A stretch of 64,000 bases of DNA from Dasypus novemcinctus (taxonomy: Eukaryota; Chordata; Mammalia; Cingulata; Dasypodidae), in assembly GCF_030445035.2 (NCBI RefSeq), contig NC_080677.1, positions 114,383,263 through 114,447,262 of the forward strand. Reading direction: 5' to 3'. Below are positions 47,801 to 57,595 of this stretch, one piece after another (the first letter of the stretch is position 1; each line of letters starts with the position of its first letter). The position numbers and the translations under genes are program-made. The notes under the pieces were generated by a model. It did no database searches and was not told where the DNA came from. It saw only the letters and a list, made by a program, of their open reading frames with translations.

Positions 47801-50800
47801 CCATCCGTCAGACATGTACGATCTAAGCCCCCTCTTGATTTAGAGATAGAATGGATATCACTATCCCAGGGTCCACAGGATGGAGGAATAAAATATGGAT
47901 TAATGTGGACTTACTGGTATTCTCCTATAGGATTAATGTTCTAGCAGTGGAAGAAAGTATATCACGGATGTGGAGACAGTAGCCATGGGAGTTGCTGAGG
48001 GCAGGGAGAGGGAAGAAGAGGTGTAATATGGGGGCATTTTCGGGACTTGGAGTTGTCCTGAATGATATTGCTGGGACAGATGCTGGACATTATATATCCT
48101 GCCATAACCCACTGAATGGACTGAGAGAGAGTGTAAACTACAATGTAAGCTATAATCTATGCTGTGTAGCAGTGTTCCAAAATGTATTCATCAAATGCAA
48201 TGAATGTGCCACACTAATGAAAGAGGTTGCTGCTGTGGGAGGAGTGGGGAGTGGAGAGTGGGGTTATGTGGGAACTTCTTATATTTTTTAGTACAACATT
48301 TTGTGTGATCTATGTATATTTTTAAAAAAAAAGATAATTAAAAAATTAAGTAAATAACCATACTCCTTAAAAAAATAGTATAGAGAATTCCTGTATACCC
48401 CATCTACTCCCCCTGATTTTTTACTTTTTATTTTCCATTTCTAAACCTATACAATAAATCTAAATAGAAATTCTGTACAAATTAAGCATTTAAAAAAAGA
48501 CTATAATAAAATGGATCTGCTTTAGATTAGGTGGTCAGGGAAGGCTCTGTGATAATTGGTATTCAGTGAGAAAGCTGTTGGATAGAAAGGACTAGCAAAG
48601 TAAAATGGGGATGGGAGGTGAAAGTAGATTTTGTGAATATGGGTTGTATAATGGACAGAGGCATTTGCAGAATCCCTAAGGCAAGAAAAGAATATTGATT
48701 TTTTTGTTTGTTTGTTTATTTTCAGGAGGTACCAGGGATTGAACCCAGGTCCTTGTACATGGGAAGCAGTTGCCAACCACTGAGCTGTATCTGCTCCCCA
48801 ATGAGAGTTTTTTGTTGTTGTTGTTGTTTGTTTGTTTTTTTAGGAGGTACCAGGGATCAAACCTGGGGCCTCATACATGAGAAGGAGGTGCTCAACTACC
48901 TGAGCTACATCTGCTCCCAAGAATATTGGTTTTAAGTAACTTGAAGATGGTTAGGCTGGTGGCAGTGCAAAGGAGAAGGGGAAAGGCAGGAGAAGAGCTG
49001 GATCCTGACTGCCTAGGGCTCTGTTGGCCAAGGTCAGAAGTTGGGATTTTGTTGCCACAGGAAACATTGAAGTGTGCTGCCCTACACCCCAATTAAACTC
49101 ATTAAGTCAAATGTGTGTCCTACACCTTACTTTCATAACGTGCACTCTTTTATTTTATTCACTTATTCATTCATTAATTCATTTTTTGCATGTCCAACTT
49201 CAATCTAAGTATTAAATATCAAACCACTAATAAAAAAGAAAAAGTTTGGTCCATTCCATCACTGGCACCTCTATCTCAGAATGCCATTATTGCTATGCCT
49301 GGTATTTCCAAGGTCTTTGTCAGGAGGTGATAGAAGAAACACTGGATGTGCCTGAGAAGTGGGGAGAAATGCCACCACTACGACCCAAATATATGAGGGA
49401 GTCTGTGCAGAGGTTAAACTCAAAGGGGCAGATCCCTAACTAAAAGCACACAAAAATAATTTTCGTCTTGGCCAAAGACTCGAAAGGACTATTACTGAAG
49501 GAAGAAGTACTGGTTCCAGACTTCCTATCTCATGAGACATTCTGCACTGTTGCTTTAGTTTCTCAGTCCACCAAGGATTTAAAGCTTTTAACATCTTCCT
49601 CACAACTCTGATATTCCTCACACCTAGAGGAAGGTTTGTGCCCGTTTCATACTTGCCTTGACTAAACATCAGGGGCCTCTTAGGCCACAGTGAGACATTT
49701 AACTGTTTCATGGCCGGTGGGAAGAAGAAAGGTGCATGGGCCTTAAGCATCCTCTGGATAGGGAGCTGCTTTCAAAGAGAATAAAGCCTGCTAAGAGAGC
49801 TTTGATGGCTTCACACTGAAGCCTGAAGTTGCTATAACTTAGGTTGCTTTTTTTTTGTCTTTATTTATTTTTTTAATGTTACATAAAAAAAAATGAGGTC
49901 CCCATATACCCCCCACCCCCCTCACCCCACTCCTCCCCCCATAACAACAACTTCCTCCATCATCATGAGACGTTCATTGCACTTGGTGAATACATCTCTG
50001 AGTACAGCTGCACCTCATGGTCAATGGTCCACATCATAGCCCACACTCTCCCACAGTCCACCCAGTGGGCCATGGGAGGACATACAATGCTTTTTATGTC
50101 TAGTTTTAAGTAGATTAAATTACTTTTTTTTAATCCCTTCCCCCCCCCCCTTGAGGCTTGCTTGCTCTCTGCTCTCTGTGTCCATTTGCTGTGTGCTCTT
50201 CTGTGTTTTTTTTTTTAACTTGTCTCCCTTTTTGTTGCGTTACCTTGCTGATTCGGCTCTCCACAGCGCTTGTGGGTCAGCGGGACTCCACGGCACTTGC
50301 AGGCAAGTGGCTCTCCATGACGTGCAGATGAGCGTACCTTCACAGGGAGGCCCCGGGACTCAAACCCAGGGCCTCCCATATGGTAGACGGGAGCCCAACT
50401 GATTGAGTCCTAGCTGCTTCCCTGATTAAAGGACTTTTGACTTATGAATGATACTCTACCATAAAGGGTACAATGATGGCAGCAGTAATGGAACACTTTT
50501 TCCTTGTAAACATTTAAGAACCTCCTGTGGATTTTGGTGAGTGATCATTAAACTATTTTCCAACTTGCAAAAAAAAGGGGGGGAGGAGGGGCTGTACAGC
50601 AAATTCCCTTGTCTTAAAGCATCACGAGTCTATTGTCAATGAAAATATTTGGGCAGTTCTTGACTGAATCTGTTTCTTAATCATTTGTGTTTACCCCCAG
50701 CTCAGAAAAGGTCCTCCGACGTTAACTAGTTAAAATCCATTGATGGGACTCTGACGTAACAGATGCTGCCTTTCCTTTTTCTTGCCTTCCCATTCTAAGA

Positions 50801-53800
50801 GCTTATTTATTTAACTGTCTTCATTAGAGATTCTTACTCAACAAAAGAGCATTTGTTTTGTTTACAACACTAACAATTAACGGTGGGAACAAAGGCATTA
50901 ATACAAGCACAATAGATCAATTTGTCAGGCTCAACAAATGCCCTTTGGATATGCTGATGGTCTCAAATAAAGATAGAAGTTTTACCCTCCCCTCTCCCCC
51001 ATGCTTCTACCTCACATGTACATATTATGCAGCCCTTGACCTTTTTTGGCTTCAGGACTGACATCTGGGCAAAGAGCCAAGACAAATTAAAGAAGTGATG
51101 GGAGATCTTCAGCCTTCAGCCTGATTCCACTGGTAAGTGGTGAGAACCAAAAAATGGTCTGAGGCCATCATAGTAAAGATGCAAAAGGGTTCACATTATT
51201 AGAAGTGATACTTTAAAAGACCACCAGGCGGAGCTGTGGGTCCACAAAAGCAAGTAGCCTTTGCCTAGCGTGCCATTTCAGAATTAATCTATTTTGTACT
51301 CGATTTGTACCCTGTTGTATGCCTAGATATCTTTCTTTCCTGCTCCTTCCCTCTCTTCTAAAGGGCCTTAGTTTAGAAATGACATTCAAAGAATGTTCAT
51401 TCTGTTTATGGAATATAATTTTCTGTTCTGTTTTAAATTTTTTCTCTCTCTCGTGTGAAAATGATTTGCTGTGTACCCCTCTTCTGCTCTATTTCTGTGT
51501 GGGTCAGTGGCCTTTATGCAGAAAAATGTTCCCCTCCCTTGCCCTCAAGATTTTGAAACCTTGGGCAATTATCAAAGAGTCCATGGTGACACAGCACACA
51601 GGACTTACTGTAAGGTTGGCTGCTGGCTTCACTTACTTGCTCACAGATTTTTAGCCCCACTGTATGCCAGAGGCCATGCAGGGTAGAGAGGTGGCCAGAT
51701 TTGCTGCTAGAAAGATGAGATGCCACCCAGGCCATATATTACAATCACTGAGAGAGCAATAAGAAAAAGCAGGGTGGGGAGTGGGGGGAATTAGTATTTT
51801 TCCAAAGATCAGAGGACTTGTGTTGGTAATCAGTGCAAAGATATACTGAAGCAAGTGGGAAGCAACATACTAAGATTTTTTCAAAGTCACTTTGCAGAAC
51901 ACCTTCTGCAGAAATCTTGTGAATTTACTTTATGGGGCTTTACTGAGGGAAATGGGGAGCCACAGATAAGTTTTAAGCAGGGGCCAATCTAATCAGAATT
52001 GGGTTCTGGAAAGATCCTTGGGCAACCACATGGGAGGTAAATTAGAGATGGAAAAGAACATTAGGGGCTACTGCAGTGTCCGTGCAAGAGATGAAGCCGT
52101 GGCAATGGGGATGGTGAAGGGCACAAAATGTGCCAGGGGTGTTGAGAAAATAGAATCCTCAGGTGTTTGAGGACAGTTAGGATGGGTGAGGTGGTTAAGG
52201 ATGACTTGGGTGACTAGGTGAACTCACAAGACAGAAATTAGAGGAGAAGAAAGGATGGGAAGGGCACATGCTGAGTGCAAGGTGGCCTTGGGACATTCTG
52301 GTGGGGAGGACCAAGAGGTAGCTGAATATTCGGGTTTGGAGCTTGTACACAGGGCTGGGCCAGTAAGCTTCAGAAAGTAAGGAATTTCTTCAGTGCTTGC
52401 AAAGCCCCTGATCTTCTGCCAGTACTAGGAAAGACTTTCTGCCAGTGGAATCGCCACAACCGTAAGTCAAGGGTGGTAGGCAGAATAACAGTCCCCAAAA
52501 TGTGTGCCACTTCCTAATCTCCAAAGCTGTGAAAGGCTGTTTTACAGGGCAAAACAGACTTTGCAGCTGTGATTGGGTTAAGGACTTTGAGATGGGAAGA
52601 TTATCCAGGATTATCCAGGTGGGTCCAATGTCATCAAATGACTCCTTATAAACAGGGGTTCTTAACATTTTTTGTTCCACGGATCCCTCTGCCAGTCAGG
52701 TGAAAACCACGGATCCCTTACTAAGTTCACACTATACTATGTGTTACTTAATAAATTATCACCCCTGCACCAACATGTTCCCAAAAGAATAACACTTTTT
52801 GAATTTCAATTCAAGCTCAAAGATCCCTGGTTAAGAACCCGTGCCTTAAAAGCAGAGAAGCCTTCCCGGCTGTGGCCAGAGGGAGATGTGACTGCGGAAG
52901 AGTGGTCCAAGAGAGGCAATGCTGCCAACTTTGAAGACAGAGGAAGGAGGCCACAATCAAGGAATGCTGGCAGCCTCTAGACTGGAAAAGGTGAGGAAAC
53001 CAGTTTTCTCATAGCTCTGCCCACACCTTGATGTTAGCCCAGTGAGACCCAAGTTGGATTCTGAGCTCCAGGACTGTCAGACAGTAGATTCAAGTTTTTT
53101 AAAGCCACTTAGTTTGTAATAACCTGTTAACCAAGACATCAAGTGACAGATTCAGGGGACCCACTGCCACCGCCACCGCCAGCAGCCTTACCCGGGTGAT
53201 GCCCAGTGCCCCGACATTCTCGCTGTAGGAGGTGGTGCCGTTCCCTGTCCCCCAGGCTCCAGCCAGCAGGCAGCCGAGACCCTCAATGCCAATACCGCGG
53301 TTGATGGCGTGCTTCGGGGGGGGCGGGGCCCCCACCAGCCGGGCACAGGCGTAATAATCGCCCACGGATTCCACCATGGAGGAGATCACCCCTGCGATGA
53401 TCCCAAAGACCCCAGCCAAGCTGATGGTAGGGAGACCCCACTGCCCTGCAAATGCAAAACAGAGGAAACATTAATTCAAAAGATCAGAGGCTGCTGAACC
53501 CCAAGTCATTTCTTTGCCAGAGACATCTCCGGAAGGCTTTGGAAACTGGGCCAGCATGTCATGTTGTCCAACCTCACAACGAGCAGAGGCCTTAGCTCTG
53601 AGCTCCAGCCCAACCAGTCCTCCCGGACAGTGAGGTCCCTGTTCATGAAAAGAGCCAACCGTGGGCCTGCTTCCGAGGAAGGCCTTGGAGCATTTGGAAG
53701 CTGAGCCTCCTCCTCCTGGAGCCCCGAGCGTCAGTCCTTAAGGCCAAGCCAGCCCTCCCTGGAACTCGGAGCCTTGATTTATACAGCCTAAACCAAGAAC

Positions 53801-56704
53801 TGTGGGGAAGGGGGACCAGTGGGGCCCCGAGTGATACACTTGAACTTGTTGCTCTGAAATATTCTAATTCAGTCCCCCACCTCCACTGAATGGGACCCAC
53901 CTAATCCTCGAGGAGATCTAAAGACCTAGCTGGGAGGTCGGGGTTTCTCTGCCTCCCCCTCACCCCAAAGTTTATGGGTCCTGAGCAGGTGTAGAGGTGT
54001 GGAGTGAGGGGTACAGCCGGCTCTGAGGTAAGTCTGGGAGTGGGAGTCTTTGCAGCCCCTTCTTCTCTTAGGGGTCATATATGAACTCACTTGAGTTTGA
54101 CCCTCCATGTCAGAGCCCTTGGAGAAAATCCCTCCCCAGCCCTATCCATCCAGCATCCTGTTCCGCTGCACCGTGGACAACTCCAAGGACACGTGTCCCA
54201 GGCAAGAAGGGGCACTCATCCCATCAGTACCTGGATAAGGGAGGCGAAACCACGGCGCCTGGCTCAGGACGCTGCCTTTGACGTCGGTACGGGCCAGGTA
54301 CCCATAGGCCGTGGGGGCCGAGGGGAGGGCGTTGGTGACGGTGAGCACGAAGCAGAGGAGCCAGGAGAGGCAGAGCGCCAGCAGCACCTGCCAGAGGGAG
54401 GTCCTTGAGCACTTTCAGCCTCGCCCTCCCAGCCCCTGCAAGGTCTCCTCCCAGAGATGTTAGGCAAAGGAGGAAGTTCAGAAAATCTCTGAATGAGGCA
54501 GCACTGGGTTACCGACCCTTGCGATGACAACAGGAATCTGGTGTGTCAGTGAATAAACTAGCGCACTAAAGGGAGAGGCTGGACATAGAAACTGAAAATA
54601 AACTATGGGGAGACCTTGTGTGAAGGAGGGGCGGAAACGTACAGTAGAATGGGCACAGCCTGGGGTGCTCCCTTTCCACTGATTTTGGGCCACATGACCT
54701 TGGACAAAGCTCACAGGGTCAGTTTCCTTATCTGTACAATGGAATTACAACCACTGCTCTGCAGAGCCTGCAGTCATATTTCAGAAAGTAATCTCTGGCA
54801 GTGGAATCCCCAAAATCTGTAAGCTAAGTCTCCATCTCCAAGTGATTCTTCACTTGTAGGACCACTGGCCTATAGAGTTGTTGAACGATCAGGGAGATTA
54901 TGTGGAAGCAATGCTATTACAATGAGAAATATCATTTGCTCCACAGTTAAACTGAACTTGCAAACATTTTAATGGGTGACAGCTATAAATACTTACCATG
55001 GCATGAATTAAACAGAGAAGACTCTGGAAATGGAGATACACTGTCATTGCTAGGACATTTAGACTTCCCATGAGCCATTGATTAAGAACCTAATCTAAGA
55101 AATTTAACCAAGCCCATTCTCTCTTAGGCTCTTAATTTTATCGAATTAGAGGTGAAATTGGCTCTCACCCCAGTACCTTGTTGTGCAGGTGGTCCTGGGA
55201 ACATGAGAAGGTTGTCCTATACTGGTTCCCAGAGCTGTGACCTAAGGCAGGGTTCTTTGTTCCTCAGAGAGAAGTACTGAAGAAAGACCCCGGAGGGACT
55301 GGACGCCAAAGGTCAAGGCGTGCTCCCGCCAGACCTCTGGCTCCCTCTGGTGGATTAAGGAGAGCTGGAGGACTAGAGGCCGTGGTAGAGGGGAGTGTTC
55401 GATGTGGGGGCCACCTGGGAGTGACAGAGACTGCCCCCCATGCTCCAGGTGAGTCAGCTAAGAGTGGAAGAGGGCAGGGCAGGGGCTGCTGCTTACAGGG
55501 AAGATCTGAAACAGGTAGAGCTTGGAGGTGTGACACTTCTTCGCTTGTCCATAAACAGGTACAGGCAACGCGATGTTTTTCAGGTACTGAGAAAACAGCA
55601 CGATGAGGAAGACAGTCCTGAAACAAAAGTAAACCACACCCAACCTGGCGAACTGGGGATTGTCCTGCGTGAGTGTCACACGTGGCTTTCGTGGTGGCCC
55701 GGGAAACTGAGCCACCTTGTGTCTTTAGGTTCTGGGCCCCTCTCTAGCAGAGGTAGAGCCCTGCCATCTCTGAGAAGGTGAGCTGTTTCCTTTTGGAGGC
55801 TGCTGGTGGCTGAAGAGGAATAGGGAGAAAGGAGACTATTATTTCTTGGAGTCTAAGAGAAATAAGTGACTGGTAGCTGGAGAGATCCTGTTTGAGCCAG
55901 TGAGGCCAGAATCAGGGGTTTCATTTCCTCCCGGATCATTCTGCAGGTCTGCTGTTCCTCACCTCTCACCTCAGACCACAGATGCAGAGTGAATGAGAGA
56001 GCCTAGTGTCACCCCCAAGTCCCTTCAAAGCTCAGTTTAAATGCTTAATGCCTTTCTCCAGGAAGCCTTCCTGATCTTCCCAGCTGGCTCCTCTGAACAT
56101 GCACAGCACTTCATGACCCTCAGCACTGTCTCCTGCTATCACAGTTACTTGTACCGATGTCTTATCTCTTTCCTAGACTATAAGATGGTTTAGAACAAGG
56201 GCATGTCTTTGCACCCTTCCCAAGGACCATGGGCTTGTAAATATTTGCTCAGTGAAAGCTCAGCTGGCAGAGGGCTGGTAAGATGAACTTTTTGTGAATA
56301 CTGTACTAATTATTTTGCTACACTGTCCATGATTAATTCACTGTCTGTGAGTAATAATTAACAGTGAATAAATGTTCTGCTCTGCTTTTGAAGGTATAAT
56401 TGTTCATGAAAACATTTGCAAATGACAAGAATTTGCCAATATCCGGGACTCCTGTTATTCTTGCCAGGCGACCTTCCACCAGCGAGCACTCGGGCGCCGC
56501 TCGCCCTGCAGAGGCTACTTACATGACCGCGATCCCCCAGTGGACTCCGGCGTCATTCCCCGCAGAGTCGAAGAGAGGCAGGGCCACCAGGGAGATGGTT
56601 GGCGCGATGGTCAAGGGGCCAATAAAGCGCATGAGCAAGCCAATGAGGCCTGAGAAACCCACGAACATCTGGACGCAGGAGGCTACCATGATGGCACCCT
56701 GCAA
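41464..56704 (-). CDS. SLC23A4: SLC23A4, sodium-dependent nucleobase transporter (3' eight exons)
   Basis: This is a plasma-membrane NAT/NCS2-family carrier. The rat protein (SNBT1) takes up uracil and other nucleobases with Na+. Exons in coding order: 56704-56523, 55617-55497, 54387-54231, 53445-53192, 43570-43406, 43034-42926, 42807-42712 and 41804-41464. All splice sites are GT-AG, and the phases fit to give 474 codons and a TGA. The alignment runs with SLC23A1/2 throughout. [10 protein letters not shown] is the NAT signature in its nucleobase form (Glu first, where the ascorbate carriers have Pro). ES-VGDYY keeps the TM8 glutamate. The first roughly 140 residues (TM1-TM3 exons) lie beyond the window. 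With them the length would be about 614, the recalled rat length. Assignment to member 4 rests on the motif and on neighbouring STRA8. Confidence 0.88.
42310..42600 (+). repeat. L2 3' fragment
   Basis: 'catcacagcacttattacactgg' and the following sequence follow the L2 3' order in decayed form, inside an SLC23A4 intron. Confidence 0.45.
42712..42807 (-). CDS. SLC23A4: SLC23A4 exon ([10 protein letters not shown])
   Basis: Acceptor attctag|gga, donor ccctg|gtaggg. It encodes (G)[19 protein letters not shown], then [12 protein letters not shown](G), matching SLC23A1 [22 protein letters not shown]. An open frame reads on past the donor, but the family alignment requires the splice. Confidence 0.92.
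42926..43034 (-). CDS. SLC23A4: SLC23A4 exon ([11 protein letters not shown])
   Basis: Acceptor tcctgcag|tac, donor acag|gtgatt. It encodes [20 protein letters not shown], then [16 protein letters not shown](G). The first 11 residues match SLC23A1 except for Y in place of F. Confidence 0.93.
43406..43570 (-). CDS. SLC23A4: SLC23A4 exon (VGSRMV... GISNLQ)
   Basis: Acceptor tcctgcag|gtg, donor ctacag|gtgagg. It has 55 codons, the same number as the SLC23A1 counterpart. It encodes two membrane segments including [20 protein letters not shown]. Confidence 0.94.
43840..44145 (+). repeat. MIR SINE
   Basis: A near full-length MIR: 'gcagtgtggcccaaggcttaag' through 'agctgtgtgactttaggcatattacctgacctccctgaatg' and 'gcactggacataggacacactcaataaatgg'. 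It lies in the 9.6-kb SLC23A4 intron. Confidence 0.85.
44146..45755. other. SLC23A4 intron, old repeat-like text
   Basis: A MIR/L2-like scrap lies near 44400-44480. At 44690-45090 there is old interspersed-repeat text ('gcattccagaaaggaaagagcaaatg', 'ggaccctggcagctatgc') that shares its character with 48.53-48.67 and 51.95-52.27 kb. The class was not assigned. No exon was seen. Confidence 0.4.
46380..46745 (-). repeat. L1 3'-type fragment in reverse
   Basis: 'gttttaggtcacagtaaaatcacatatag... gggactcccatatacccaac' resembles L1 3' UTR text in antisense. It directly abuts the sense L1 segment at 46760, which would fit a twin-priming inversion, though two separate pieces are also possible. Confidence 0.45.
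46760..48350 (+). mobile_element. 5'-truncated L1 3' end (xenarthran L1)
   Basis: Sense L1 3' UTR ending in an A-rich tail at about 48321-48350. The distal 0.65 kb (about 47690-48340) is repeated at 59113-59768, and the last part also matches the reverse of 49853-50110. It lies inside the TAF11 pseudogene. Apparent open frames are not coding. Confidence 0.75.
48703..48801 (-). mobile_element. Short tRNA-like SINE, minus
   Basis: A T/TTTG-rich tail followed by 'aggaggtaccagggattgaacccaggtccttgtacatggg' and 'ctgagctgtatctgctcccc', the tRNA-like part of a DAS-type SINE. A similar unit follows at once. Confidence 0.75.
48811..48920 (-). mobile_element. Short tRNA-like SINE, minus, second unit
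   Basis: A TTG-rich tail, then 'aggaggtaccagggatcaaacctggggcctcatacatg' and 'ctgagctacatctgctccca'. It forms a direct pair with the unit at 48703-48801. Confidence 0.75.
49853..50110 (-). mobile_element. L1 3' end, minus
   Basis: Its reverse complement carries 'gtgcaatgaacgtctcatgatgatgga', 'gggaggagtggggtg' and 'ttttatgtaacatt', the same order as the L1 3' ends at 48.2 and 59.6 kb. It cuts the 3' UTR part of the TAF11 pseudogene. Confidence 0.75.
50122..50425 (-). mobile_element. DAS-type SINE, minus
   Basis: A T-rich tail and C-run, the body 'ctctgtgtccatttgctgtgtgctcttctg', then the head 'gggactcaaacccagggcctcccatatggtagacgggag'. It lies next to the reversed L1 end. Confidence 0.82.
50577..52474. 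other. SLC23A4 intron, mostly unassigned
   Basis: No exon was found. Old repeat-like text lies at 51940-52270 ('cttgggcaaccacatgggagg', 'ggctactgcagtgtccgtgcaagagatgaagccg'). Confidence 0.4.
52475..53150 (+). mobile_element. MaLR/ERVL-type LTR with nested hAT
   Basis: Landmarks of a common mammalian LTR are in order: 'agtccccaaaatgtgtgccacttcctaatctcc', 'gactttgcagctgtgattgggttaaggactttgagatggg', 'ggcagcctctagactggaaaaggtgaggaaac', 'acaccttgatgttagcccagtgagaccc' and 'aagccacttagtttg'. It is split at about 52652-52843 by a hAT element and ends about 40 bases from an SLC23A4 exon. Confidence 0.75.
52652..52843 (+). mobile_element. Non-autonomous hAT element nested in LTR
   Basis: Ends acaggggttcttaac and ggttaagaacccgtg are inverted repeats. 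The flanking octamers ccttataa / ccttaaaa match 7 of 8. It is a shorter relative of 13776-14149. Confidence 0.8.
53192..53445 (-). CDS. SLC23A4: SLC23A4 exon with NAT signature
   Basis: Acceptor tttgcag|ggcag, donor cccgg|gtaagg. It encodes (G)[46 protein letters not shown] and ends [13 protein letters not shown]. The TM8 glutamate codon is at 53371-53369. [10 protein letters not shown] fits the NAT signature [Q/E/P]-N-x-G-x4-T-[R/K/G], with Glu in first place. Confidence 0.95.
54231..54387 (-). CDS. SLC23A4: SLC23A4 exon ([13 protein letters not shown])
   Basis: Acceptor ctggcag|gtg, donor tccag|gtactg. It encodes [20 protein letters not shown], then [20 protein letters not shown] and [12 protein letters not shown](G), parallel to SLC23A1 VWLLCYVLTLTDVLP... 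ARTDARGDI... PYP. Confidence 0.93.
55497..55617 (-). CDS. SLC23A4: SLC23A4 exon ([16 protein letters not shown])
   Basis: Acceptor tttcag|gactg, donor ccct|gtaagc. It encodes (M)[19 protein letters not shown], then [20 protein letters not shown] and P, aligned with SLC23A1 [23 protein letters not shown]. Confidence 0.93.
56025..56262 (+). repeat. L2 3' fragment
   Basis: 'ctttctccaggaagccttcctgatcttccc' through 'gcagagcacttcatgaccctcagcac'-like text and 'gcatgtctttgcacccttcccaagg' to 'aaatatttgctcagtgaa' is an L2 3' end. Confidence 0.7.
56523..56704 (-). CDS. SLC23A4: SLC23A4 exon (QGAIMVAS... HWGIAVM), first in window
   Basis: Acceptor tcctcctcag|ttg, donor gtcat|gtaagt. It encodes [20 protein letters not shown], then [20 protein letters not shown] and [20 protein letters not shown], aligned with SLC23A1 VQGAIMVSS... 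IGPLTVTPTVSLI... GSHWGISA. The preceding exons are outside the window. It is CpG-rich. Confidence 0.94.
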
Positions 56705-57089
56705 CTGAGGAGGAAGAGGGAGCTCCGGCACCTCGAAGCCTGCGGCAGCACCGCGGGCCTCAGCCCGGGCCAGACCACCGCACTCGGCCCAGCTGCCTCA
56801 GCCCACTTCAGATCTGCTCTCCCCTAGGTGTGCACTCAGAGGCCGTGCAGGGGAGGAGCTGAATCCCAAAGGAACTGAGGAAAGGGGGTTCTGATCTCTT
56901 CCTCTCGCCAGTTTTCTATTTCTAACAACGTCTTGAACATTTTCACTTAATATGAACCTTTCAGAAAGTTGACCTTGAAATTATTTATTGATTTTTAGTG
57001 ATGATGATGATGATGATGACTTGCAACATTACTCGGTAGTGTATTGAACATTTTGCTGCCCTATTTTTCTATTTTCCTACTTTTGATTG

Positions 57090-57357
57090 CAGGGATCGAC
57101 AATCAGCAAACATTCTGGTAAAGGACATAATAGTAAATACTTTAGACTTCGTGGGCTTTGTCACAACTTTTCCAGACAATATGTGAATGAATGACCATGG
57201 TTATACTCCAATAACAATTTATTTAGAGGCAGTCAATTTGAATTTCATATCATTTTGACATGTCATGAAATATGATTCTTGTATCGATTTATTTCGACTA
57301 TTTAAAATGTAAAACCATTCTTTGCTCTTGGCTCTTAGGCTGTAGTTTGCCAACAGC
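57090..57357 (+). mobile_element. hAT (Charlie-type) non-autonomous element
   Basis: 'gatcgacaatcagcaaacattctggtaaagg' at the left and 'gtagtttgccaacagc' at the right are inverted. The interior 'agtaaatactttagacttcgtgggc' is shared with 60648-60857. Confidence 0.7.
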
Positions 57358-57369
57358 TTACTTTTATTT

Positions 57370-57538
57370 CCTTTTTTACTCTACTAATTTGGATGTCAGA
57401 AGTTATTCTTAAATTTTTAATGTGATTACTTCACTTTAAAAAGCCTGTAGTTAAAATTTCTAGCCTCTTCTCAAACAGACCTTTGAAGACTTTAAGTTCT
57501 ACCAATATTCTTCTCTTCCAGGCTATTATTGTCAAAGC

Positions 57539-57595
<57 letters not shown>

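Larger units (their letters stand above)
45756..50576 (+). pseudogene. TAF11: TAF11 processed pseudogene, split by insertions
   Basis: TAF11 is a TFIID histone-fold subunit. Here it is an intronless, broken retrocopy antisense to SLC23A4. The first part, 45756-46141, aligns from KGGETG-SDE through the stretch [28 protein letters not shown] and SAFPK, but has an in-frame TAG (near 45905), a TGA (near 46101) and a one-base deletion just after SAFPK. The second part, 49250-49443, resumes exactly at SITGTS and ends [10 protein letters not shown]... SKGQIPN followed by a stop, with two more frameshifts. The 3' UTR-like sequence continues, itself cut by an L1/SINE block (49.85-50.43 kb), to ATTAAA at about 50547 and an A-tract at 50569-50576. 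No N-terminal ATG or 5' end is clear. Confidence 0.88.

Noticed and set aside
48001-48291. Open frames near 48.0-48.3 and 59.4-59.66 kb that resemble each other
   Set aside because: The likeness comes from shared L1 3' UTR sequence, not from a gene family.
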